DNA of 64,000 nt from contig CM063258.1 of assembly GCA_032158295.1 (NCBI GenBank), positions 811,001-875,000 of the forward strand, in the 5' to 3' direction. The DNA comes from Pycnopodia helianthoides (lineage: Eukaryota > Echinodermata > Asteroidea > Forcipulatida > Asteriidae). A model generated the notes under the pieces. That model did no database searches. It saw only the letters and a program-made list of their open reading frames with translations, and had not been told where the DNA came from. Of the stretch, positions 55,349 to 64,000 are shown in pieces. A program made the translations under genes and the position numbers. How positions within the stretch are numbered: position 1 is the stretch's first letter; every line of letters begins with the position of its first letter.

Positions 55349-56400
55349 TTTGTAAATTTATGATTTAAGCTTAAACCTTTATACCACCTCGATGTTTAGC
55401 TTAACAAATAATAACGTTTGTCCAATTTTTGAGCAAACAATGTTGACAAAGAATTCAAAAATAATCATGTTTTTACATCTGATAACTTCACTTGTACAAA
55501 GGGCTATTTGATAGAGTAATTATTATACAAATATTATTATTGTACAAGCACGTATTTATTTTGTGTTTTGGACTGTTAAAAATGATGAAAACGTGCGACC
55601 GATTTTTGGTGGTATTGAGTATTGAATAAAATATAAACAAGATTTTGTTTTGAGTACTAGAATGAAGAAATTGGAAGTGATGGTGTGCATGGTGTGTGGG
55701 AAACCATGCATGCGATAGGGTGCAAAATAAATTCATGATTTTTTTGTTTCCATTCCACAAAATGAATCAAAAGGGAAAAAAAAATAAAAATAGAATTGCG
55801 ATTGGAAACACAAAAGACAAAACCACACCCACCAGTTTGCAACAACTAATTCTATATTCTTTGTTATTTTAGGGATGGCAAAAATATCTCTAAGCAAATT
55901 GTTTTGGTTTCCCTTTTATATTCATTTTGTTGAACGGGAAACAAAATCATGAATTTTAAACAGTTTCGGTTTGTAGACATCTGGTTTTAACTTGAATTTC
56001 CCAAACATCACCCTCTTTTAATTGTAGCATAATTTCAACACTATAGTCGTGCAAACTCTTTTGGAACTACTGCAATGTGCATACACTTATGTACAAAAGC
56101 ATTTAATGCAACAGATAGGGTAGCTTTAGTAGTGAAGTACTGTTGGGAGTTGTGCAGCCATTGGGTGATAAAATGCGCTTTTAATTATGTGCCTTTTCTG
56201 TCAAGATAGAAATATAGAAACAAACGGGGCAAAGTTTCAAGCAAAAAATATTGCCTTTTCAATAAAGTCCTTTTTTGCCAAACTGCGTAGCATACATGTA
56301 GCTCTTATCCATAGTGGAATGCTGTAGGTTTCTGTTACACTCGGTGGTAATGTAACGGAGACTGCCATCCTACCAGGGCTATAACGAACATCTATACAAA
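55349..56400. other. Intergenic stretch without named features
   Basis: AT-rich. No coding similarity or repeat family recognised. Confidence 0.45.
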
Positions 56401-56419
56401 TTATCCCAGGGCTCATCTT

Positions 56420-56735
56420 CAAGGAGAAAATATTGCTAAGCGAATTTCTTTGCTAAGTAGAAATTAGCAGTATACCCATGGAGTAGGAATACCTCCATGG
56501 TATACCAGTCACTTGGAATGTAATTTTTTTGTATTTCAAGGCTGGTAACTTGTTGCTGCTTAAGAATTTCCATGCTGAGGCTGTGTTCAAACAGTGATTA
56601 AGGGTGTTGCTTTCAGGCGATGATCAAGCCGTAGCCACGCATCAGACATGTCCAGACTATCTAACAGCAAGCTTGTGTGCTAAGCAGCTATGCATGCTAA
56701 GCAGCTCTGCGAGGAAAATGACCCCTGGCTCTTTT
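56420..56735. repeat. Decayed MITE material (GCTTAGCA/TGCTAAGCA motifs)
   Basis: TTGCTAAGCGAATTTCTTTG, AGGCTGGTAACTTG and CTAAGCAGCTCTGCGAGGAA resemble the GGGCCCAATTTCATAG family. A perfect hairpin, CCATGGAG-TAGGAATAC-CTCCATGG, lies at about 56477-56501. Confidence 0.55.
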
Positions 56736-57515
56736 ACTCCTTGGCAATTACTTAGATGCACTCAGCGACGTCCACATTTCCTTATTTGTTCCTATTGGGT
56801 TAACAACTAGGCAAACAGATCTTGTGTCAAACCACGCAGCTTGTGGTTTCAAAACCTAGCATGAATTAACTATACTCCGTCACAAAGTATAAGATCCAAC
56901 CTATTAAAGTATTACTTGATCCCTCTCGGGCATTTGTAGGAAGTCGACGCTGAGCAAATTGGTCCTTCATGTTTCTGTCTTTGTTTTTGATCAAAGGATT
57001 TGAAACTATTCCAGGATTATACTTACCTACATCATTTTCTTAAGTGCATGATAATTTTTCACTTGCCTCACGCCACGGCAAGTGGGTTTGACGCTACGTT
57101 GGTTTTGAGTCTTAGAAGGTCCCTGCAGTCCTGTGGGTATCCCCCTAAGTTTGTGGCCTAGGTGAAGGCCCTTTTTTGATTACAACAGATATTACATTTT
57201 AACAGACCTTAGAGAAGACGATGTACATATTTCAAATCAGATAGAGTGTGTAGGAGTATGGTTGTCATTGGAGAAGTACTTTTAATATTTGAAGGAATTG
57301 TTACACTTTTGATATTGATGTCCACCAAAGTGTCTTTTCTTTGTAAGATATTCATTCTTTCCCTCCCAAGATTCTTTGCAATCTTCACCTAATTTGATAA
57401 TTCGGTGGCTGACGTGGTGTTTTAAAAATGCACACTTTAAGCCATTTTGTCTTGGATTTTTTTTTATTGGTACAGTGATGTACTTCAACACCCAATTCTT
57501 GGGACTCTGATAAGA
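56736..57515. other. Intergenic stretch without named features
   Basis: No gene, RNA or repeat family identified. Confidence 0.45.
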
Positions 57516-57519
57516 CCAG

Positions 57520-58045
57520 GGCTCAATTTCATAGAGCTGCTTAACCACAAAAAGTAGGTAAGCACAAATAAATGATGCTTACCAGATTAAGGTTACCAGC
57601 CAAGCTACCATGCCACAAGTACAATTGGTATCCTGCTCAATTTGCATTATTTTATGCTTAAGCAGCTCTATGAAATTGGGCCCAGGGCCTAATTTTATAA
57701 AGCTGTTAAGCAAAAGCAAAAAAATTAGTCGGGGCACCAGTCACAACAATGTAGATTTTATGGAATTTATGGCTGGTCACCAGTTTCTGCAAGTAAGATT
57801 TTTTCTGTGCTTAGCAAGTTGTGTGCTGACAAGCTTTAAGAAATTGAGTCCTGGGCTCAATTTTATAGAGCTGCTTAAGCAAAATAGCTAAGCGCAACAA
57901 AATTTGTGCTTTAATACCAGAATATGGTTACCAGCCAAAATACCATGTCACATGTACCATCTGTGACTGGTATCCTGCCTATTTTTGCTTAGCAGAAGCT
58001 GTCAAAGCACTATTTTGTGCTTAAGCAGTGCTATGGAATTGTGCG
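57520..58045. mobile_element. Three head-to-tail MITEs, GGGCCCAATTTCATAGAGCTG family
   Basis: Unit 1 57520-57685, unit 2 57687-57855, unit 3 57854-58045. Each begins GG(C/G)(T/C)(C/T)AATTT-ATA(G/A)AGCTG and ends with the inverse, with the CCCAGGGC/CCTGGGCTC junctions abutting. The units differ from each other clearly. Confidence 0.82.
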
Positions 58046-58485
58046 CAGTACGATCTTTGACAATTACCAATGTTGTCCATATGCTGTGACATTTCAGACA
58101 CAAAAATAATCTCTTTACAGCCATAAATATTGACACTTAAATTAGATTTAGCACTGCATAATTTCTCCAAAGTGCTTGCATACAGAGAGGGTGTTTTGTG
58201 CCACTAAAATCATGCTACTTAAAAGGAAAACACTTACAGTAAAAGTCCAATTTACTATTCTAAGTAAACAAATCTTAACATCATGCCTAGAATCTTAAAG
58301 CTACTCTCAGAACAACATTGCTGTTACTCACAAAGTACACTGACCTAGAACAGACCTGATTTGATAAAATGTTGTTTTGCATTCACAGATGATAGTGTGT
58401 TATAGTACTATCATATTGAAAAGACAAGACAGTGCCAAAAGACTAAAACAGAATTTGTTTCAAGAATTTCGTTTACAGGTTTCAT

Positions 58486-58840
58486 TTAAAGGGGCATGTT
58501 GCCTTGAATCTCAACATTTTGCTGTTTGGAATTACTCCTTGTCCTTTTTAAGAGTTGTTCATGCACAAACAAACAAACTAGGGTGTGTTTTTATTGAGTA
58601 GTGATTAAAAAACATGATTTTGCCTCTGGAATTACAACCAGCGGAACATACGGTCTGCCATTTTGTGGAGTCAAAACTTTGCTCCTACAGAATGGCGTTC
58701 CATGTTTAATCATGAAATAGCACAAAAACACACAATTTCATGGGATACTTTATGTGAATCATTACATTCTACTTTTAGACTGTCTTTCCAACCGTTTTCA
58801 TTTCATAAGCGCCCAATCCGAAGGCAGAGTGCCCCTTTAA
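58486..58840. mobile_element. TTAA MITE, AGGGGCATGTTGCC family
   Basis: TTAAAGGGGCATGTTGCC at the left and GGCAGAGTGCCCCTTTAA at the right: inverted ends with TTAA borders, 355 bases, no ORF. Confidence 0.85.
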
Positions 58841-59006
58841 GTAGAAGGTGTTTTAAGGATTTGCCAGATGTTAAAGTAGTGTGCATTCTAAATCAAGATA
58901 CAGGGTACCAGTGTAGTTTTTTTCTAGTAAGTATTGTTTATGGGGATAGTGTATGTGTACGTGTATGTGAAATTTTCAGCTGCACTTTAAGTTTGTGGAT
59001 TAACAG

Positions 59007-59400
59007 TTAAAAGCAGGGTATACTGTTGGTAATTGTCAAAGACTGTATTCTCACTTGGTGTATCCCAACATATGCATAAAATAACAAACCTGTGAAAATA
59101 TTGGCTCAATTGGTCATCAAAGTTGCAAGAAAACAATGAAAGAAAAAAACACCCTTGTTGCATAGAATTGTGTGCTTTCAGATGCCTTAGACAGGCTTCA
59201 TGCCTGCTGAGAAAGGCTTCCTGACTGAAGCCTTTCTCAGGGGTGAAAAATTACCTCTTTTTCTAAAACTACATTACTTCAAATGGGGTCATTTCTAACA
59301 ATGTTTTATAGTATCAACAGCTCTCCAGTGCTCTTTACAAAGTCAGTTTTTATGGCAATTAACTTGTAGAGTAATTACCTAAAGTATACCTTGCCTTTAA
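59007..59400 (-). mobile_element. TTAA MITE, GGCAGTGGACAC family, inverted
   Basis: TTAAAAGCAGGGTATACT and AGTATACCTTGCCTTTAA are the diverged ends. Inside it holds a perfect hairpin around AGGCTTCATGCCTGCTGAGAAAGGCTTC near 59190-59240, absent from 2216-2572. Confidence 0.8.
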
Positions 59401-59882
59401 GTCGTTTTTCTAACACTTATCATGGATAAAGGGTGACACCACCGTACAATGGTAACCTTTTTATCAATTTTCTTTAACAGGTGAAGGGTTGACACTTAAA
59501 ACTGCCAATAAAGGCACTCGGAGCAGTAGGTCGTCGGCTCAGGACTGTAAGGTCGTTAGTGCAGTTTGCACGTCTTTCATAAAATTGCTTTTGCATAGTC
59601 TGGAGATCCTGGTAATTGGAGTTTATTGATCAAGAGTGGTCTTCAAAGTACTTGGCAAAAATGAAACAATCATTTAAAAAAAAAAAAAAAAGTTATTTGT
59701 GGTTTTTTTATTATGTGCTCAAAATTGTTTTTTCATTTTAAATCCCTTATGATCATTACAGATATGAAATTAACAATTAACAAATATGCAATTAACGACC
59801 TTATATGCACTGAGCTGACGAGATGTAATATTACAGTTGATGAAGGTACTTGTACATGTGCATGGAAGAAGGCGTTGTATGC

Positions 59883-60051
59883 CAGGCCTGGATTTTTTTG
59901 CTTTGAAAGGGCAAGGCCATTTTGATTTTGCAAAGGGCACTTCCATTGGAAAGTCCTAAATTCTATGGGAAACTTTTGAAGGGGCACCAAGAACAATACC
60001 AGGGGCAACAGAGGCCATGGCCTCTGTGGTCTCAGTGTAATTTCAGGCCTG
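59883..60051 (+). mobile_element. CAGGCCTG-family MITE
   Basis: CAGGCCTGGATTTTTTTG to AATTTCAGGCCTG. Same orientation as 1847-2006. Confidence 0.85.
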
Positions 60052-60137
60052 GCATTCACAGTCTATTTCAAAGTGTGTTTAAACTTAAACAAGAGAAGAT
60101 CGTTCAGTCCTACAGGGTTTGCCGTTATCTTTTTCAG

Positions 60138-60390
60138 TGACTAGCCAGGGGGGACCAGTGAGCTTGTTATTTCACTAGTTTGCCAGCTTTTTCAATGGTC
60201 CATGTTTTTCAGTTAACTTTTAATACTGTGACTTGTAATTTGGAGCGATATGAACAATCAATGGTTTTACATGTAGCAGTGAGAGCTCACTAAACTAGCC
60301 AGCCGGGCTAGTTGGACAGAATCTTGACTGGTCCTTGGATGTTTTTAACCAACATTTGGCCAGAGGACCACTGTTAAGGGAAAACACTGG
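60138..60390 (+). mobile_element. CTAGCCAG-family element, uninterrupted copy
   Basis: From GTGACTAGCCAGGGGGGACC to GGACCACTGTTAAGGGAAAA. It corresponds to 61398-61888 and provides the empty site for the insertion there. Confidence 0.8.
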
Positions 60391-61397
60391 TAGGAAAGTG
60401 TAAACAATTTCAATCAGTGCAAAGCATTTTCAAATTTTTGTGGGGACAAACTTTCATTTGTGATGTTTAATCTGGTAAACATGCTCACAAGCATTTTAAT
60501 TTAAACTTAATACTTCCCACTAAGAAGTTAAACCACACTTTGTGTCACTGTGATAAAATGCTTCCGTAAAACCACTTTTTTATCAATGACACATTAACTG
60601 CACAATCACGCACCATAATGTAATTCACTGTAATATTTGTTTGTCACAAACTTATCTCACTGTAGTACTGATATTTGCATCCATTTTAATTTAAAAGCTG
60701 CACATTTTAAGTGTTTGGAAATATTTACTTAATCCTGTGGGCCTCGTTCACTGAATATTTATTAAATGTTTTTTGAAACTATACTTATCAATTTCAAAAC
60801 CGTCTCTTCCAATGTCATGTTTCCTAGTGACTTTTTCTTTCTTGTGTTTTACACAAACAAGACTTGTTGCAGGACTTTTGCTTACATGCCTCAAAAGTTC
60901 TTGATTTTGTTATTCACCCCTTGCACCACGTCACACGCGGCGACTGCGCCACGCTTACGATTTCTGGAGTCAACGGGTAAAGTGTGGAAAATGCGACGTT
61001 GTCTAAAATGTGCACTACACTGTATAACACACAGGGACATTGACTCCCAAATTGGCGCAACCGAGATTATCAGGATGGGACGTCAATACATGTGAACAAC
61101 AAAATTATGTTTCAACAACACAATAAGGGAATCCAGGTTTTATAACTAACACACAATTGAATGGATTAGGAATAGAGCTCTGTACTGATGACGTCACGGC
61201 ATTTTGTTTACTGCATTTCTTAAGTGCTGTAAATGGGTCCTGCATTTCCGACAGTTAAGCTGAGACACAATGGTTTTCCATTTCTCTTAGAAGCGGTAAA
61301 CAGACTGTGGCATCATCAGTACTGCACTCCTCCCTCCCCCCAATTTAACTCCCTACATTGTATGCGCTAATCTGGGGTTTTGTATGGAATGTATGTG

Positions 61398-61888
61398 TAC
61401 CTAGCCAGCAGGACCGGTTAGCTTGTCATGTGACTAGTCCATCAGTTTTTTCACTGGTCCATGGTTCATGTTAAATAGGGTGTTTAAGGATGCTGTTCCA
61501 CACTGAACTAGCCAGCCGGAACACTTGGAGATAATTCGGACTGGTCCTCTGGTGTTTTTTCTAGCATTTGGCTAGCGGACCACTGTTAAGTCTTTCGCTA
61601 CGTTCCCTACGGAAAGCCGCTCACAGCGGCTCGTTGACGTCACTACAGATAATTCGGGGCATCCCCATGACATGTGCCTTTTTTACATAATTTATGCCAT
61701 ATTGCCATGACCTCTGACCCTAGTTTCAGCGGCTTTGAGTCGCTGCCATTGGCTTTCCTTCGCGCCAAAGGGGCGTATGCAGGTCATTATTGACACAGGT
61801 CGGTGGCGGCATCCAGAAATTAATTACGTACAAACGCGCGAAATTCAAAAAAAATTCCGGAGCGAAAGAGTTAAGGGAGAACACTGGT
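61398..61888 (+). mobile_element. CTAGCCAG-family element interrupted by a TTAA insertion
   Basis: CCTAGCCAGCAGGACCGGTT through GCGGACCACTGTTAAG, then foreign DNA, then TTAAGGGAGAACACTGG. The join of the two outer parts matches 60366-60390. Confidence 0.8.
61590..61870. mobile_element. 281-base TTAA-inserted element with CTTTCGCT ends
   Basis: Flanked by TTAA at 61586-61589 and 61871-61874. Ends GTCTTTCGCTACG and CGGAGCGAAAGAG are short inverted repeats. GC-richer than its surroundings. Confidence 0.82.
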
Positions 61889-61978
61889 TGCACAAAATTT
61901 GATGCAAGAGTTGGAAACGGTGTCTATATGCACAAAGCTTGCAGGCGAAGCGACCCTTGCAGATACATCACATAGCTA

Positions 61979-61994
61979 TGGGGGGGGGGGGGGG
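61979..61994. repeat. Poly-G run
   Basis: About 15 consecutive G residues, likely length-variable or a sequencing weak point. Confidence 0.85.
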
Positions 61995-62021
61995 TCGTAT
62001 ACAACAGCAATTCCACTTCAT

Positions 62022-62416
62022 TTAAAGGAACATTACAGAATTGGTTTTTGCTAACAAAACAGTTGCTAGCAGTGTAAGCACTTTATGTAATCCACCATAT
62101 ACATAAACTGACAAACCTGTAGAAGTTTGAGATCGATCGGCCATCTGGGTCACGAGAAAATAGTGGAAAACCGATTACACATTTTGCATGAAATCATATA
62201 AAATCAACAAATGAATAAAACGCTCACTGAGCGATAAACTCCAATTGGAAAATTAGTTTATTCATTTCTCATCAAATATGGCATTTCAGACAGAAATGTT
62301 TCAAGGGATGTTTTCTACTATCATCATCATTAGACCGTGTAAATTTTATGTAAATCTGTGATCAAAAAGAACATTGTACAAGTTTTGTTCTTACCAATTC
62401 TGTAATGTTCCTTTAA
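62022..62416. mobile_element. TTAA MITE, AGGAACATTACAGAATTGG family
   Basis: Full copy, same orientation as 37234-37624, with TTAA borders. Confidence 0.92.
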
Positions 62417-62547
62417 GTATACTCGGTGCATTAACATGACCTTCTTTTTATAAATCCCATAATTGATGCAGCAGTTGAGATGACCCTTGATTCGAGGTCC
62501 AGAAGAAATAACTCGTCTTGATGACACATTGGTTCGATAAAACTTTC

Positions 62548-62733
62548 TTTATTAATGAATTTTTTTATTGGTACAAAACACAAGAGGGCGGTATATGAAA
62601 AAAGTCCTAAATGGGTAAGCTTTCAATTTGAAGTGGACGGAACGGGTTATTCGTTTGATTTAATACAAGTATGTACAGGTTAAACAATTTCAATATAGCA
62701 AAAGATTGTTCACATTAACAATATTTTTTTATT
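62548..62733 (-). terminator. AK8: Candidate AK8 polyadenylation signals
   Basis: Minus-strand AATAAA occurs at plus-strand 62728-62733 and 62548-62553, about 740 and 920 bases beyond the AK8 stop codon. Either could end the AK8 transcript; nothing in the sequence decides between them. Confidence 0.3.
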
Positions 62734-63149
62734 TCACGGATGCCCGTTTAATATACATGACCCAAAGTTTTGAGTCTACCAAACTCACTGGCAATAGCAA
62801 GCCAAATACAACGCCTCTTAGAAAGGACTATTTATCAAACTGCTCTTCAGCCCAAGCAAAAAATGTCATCTCTCCTTCCAGTGGTTTTGTGCTTACATCT
62901 AGGTGTTCTAACATGTATCATTATTTTTAAAAATTACGCGCCATACGATCATGTTCCACTGACATGACGAAATGCACGAAGCAGATAATAAATATTATTT
63001 GATAATTCTGCTGACATACATAAGAAAGTCTGACTTCGGCCCAAACTGTCACACAAGTCTGTCTGCTTCCGTATTGTTTTATCATTGATCGTGTAACATT
63101 CCAAAGCAAAACCAATCAGTGTGTTCATTGTCGTCAGGAACGACAGATC

Positions 63150-63385
63150 TGGGCCTGATTGTCATGAAGACGGTAAGCACAGAAATATCTGCAGTCCACT
63201 CTCAGTATAACAAGATCGCTGGGACTGGCCAAATAACTTCTTTATATGAGGAACTTTGTTATAAGATGACAGCAAAACAAAGAAACATGAAGTCGAAATG
63301 AGATTCAAGACTTCAGAATGTACTCTTTATAAGCAGAACCTCTTTATAACAGTGCTCTTTATAACAAGGGTTGACTATACTTAAG
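63150..63385. repeat. Possible transposon end with TTTATAAC motifs
   Basis: CAGTATAACAAGATCGCTGG, TTTATAAGCAGAACC, TTTATAACAGTGC and TTTATAACAAGGGTTGAC are a loose tandem series just downstream of AK8, reminiscent of transposon termini. No mate end was found. Confidence 0.35.
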
Positions 63386-63473
63386 TGCCAAAGTATCTTG
63401 CTCTGTAGAAATCTACAATTCAAAATGCCAGATATTCAGTTTGATAAATTGCTCAAGTCCAGTTCTTATCATT

Positions 63474-63801
63474 TTAGTCTTGCTGTATCAATCTCTTCGG
63501 CAGTGGATTGACCAACATGCTCTCTACACACTCGAAGACGGTATGTGGATCCTGGTCGGCGTTAATGTGCTGCGCATCCTCGTAAAAGTCTGCGATCTCC
63601 TCAGCGTAGGCGTAGTACTGTGACAGACGCCCGCGGACGATGTCTTCGGCGTCTGTGGGGTGCTGGACAGAGCGGTCCTTGATGCTGTTGGTGCGGGGCG
63701 GGTTGTACAGGGCATGGTACTGGCTGCCCGTGACCACGTCTAGGGATCGGAGGGTGAGGCGCTCGTAGACGGAGTCGTTGGGGACATCCAGGAAAAACAC
63801 C
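63474..63801 (-). CDS. AK8: Adenylate kinase 8, last coding exon (partial gene)
   Basis: AK8 is a two-domain nucleoside monophosphate kinase that moves phosphate between ATP/GTP and AMP-type nucleotides; in vertebrates it is linked to motile cilia. The exon starts with one base completing a codon, then 108 codons from VFFLDVPND to PKRLIQQD and TAA (63474-63476). ERLTLRSLDVVTGSQYHALY is the LID region of the second kinase domain, with the LD..TG..YH pattern of adenylate kinases. DQDPHTVFECVESMLVNPLP matches the family C-terminus. The acceptor AG is at 63803-63802. The P-loop and all earlier exons lie beyond 64000. It faces NCS1 tail-to-tail across 10.7 kb. Confidence 0.93.
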
Positions 63802-64000
63802 CTGATGAGAAGAAGAGTAATAATAAATGGATTAATATCGTGACAAAGTGGAGAGGTAGAAGTGTAGGAGAGCTGAGAAGAGCAGCGATTGAAAGAGAAC
63901 AGGTGATGGCGGCGACTCTAGGAATACGCCCCACTTACAATCTGAGGATGAGGCGGATGCAAGTTCTTGCCAAATGATGATGATGATGAAATTAGACAAA
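63802..64000 (-). other. AK8: AK8 intron, running off the window
   Basis: No further AK8 coding segment is visible before the window edge. A (GAT)n run lies at 63976-63989. Confidence 0.6.

Noticed and set aside
60900..61095. Possible coding or CpG-rich segment (CACACGCGGCGACTGCGCC)
   Set aside because: Locally GC-rich, but no frame shows protein similarity and there is no clear repeat structure.

Overview
This is a stretch of animal nuclear DNA. The genes are widely split by GT-AG introns, there are no operons or ribosome-binding sites, and intron and intergenic DNA is packed with tRNA-derived SINEs, short inverted-repeat transposons (MITEs), decayed LINEs and minisatellites. The gene content and the style of the repeats point to a marine deuterostome. 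I favour an echinoderm, probably a sea star, but this rests on recognising repeat styles and not on a search.

Three conserved genes can be rebuilt. (1) NELFE, subunit E of the negative elongation factor, lies on the minus strand from 15730 down to 5471 in eight coding exons (275 residues), with an RRM but no long RD-dipeptide tract. (2) NCS1 (neuronal calcium sensor 1, frequenin) lies on the plus strand from 17180 to 52811 in seven coding exons (190 residues, exactly the family length), with a 25-base exon 2 and a 19.9 kb intron 3. (3) The last coding exon of AK8 (adenylate kinase 8) lies on the minus strand at 63474-63801; the rest of that gene is beyond the window. A fourth, unrecognised 60-codon ORF for a single-pass membrane microprotein (16101-16283) is head-to-head with NELFE, with 370 bases between the start codons, and has an AATAAA downstream.

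Layout: 1-5470 is intergenic, with a 30-base minisatellite, a perfect 13 x 16-base array, MITEs and a 994-base near-perfect tandem duplication. 5471-15730 is NELFE, its introns filled with SINEs, MITEs and LINE 3' remnants. 15731-17179 is a compact promoter and microprotein interval. 17180-52811 is NCS1. Its intron 1 holds a transposon-in-transposon structure (20988-23450), its intron 3 many MITEs and a 12-base-type minisatellite, and its intron 4 a CR1-like LINE fragment and a 9 x 24-base array. 52812-63473 is a gene-free, MITE-rich interval between the convergent NCS1 and AK8 genes. AK8 ends the window.

The host genes act separately: NELF-E in promoter-proximal pausing of RNA polymerase II, NCS-1 in calcium signalling, and AK8 in nucleotide phosphate transfer, linked to cilia in vertebrates. 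I found no defence system, biosynthetic cluster or other clearly new multi-gene system. The items most worth following are the microprotein, the RD-less NELF-E, the nested element with seven internal GGGTAAAAACGCCC-type sites, an empty-site/filled-site pair that demonstrates TTAA insertion, and a MITE carrying two opposed CTCF-like motifs.
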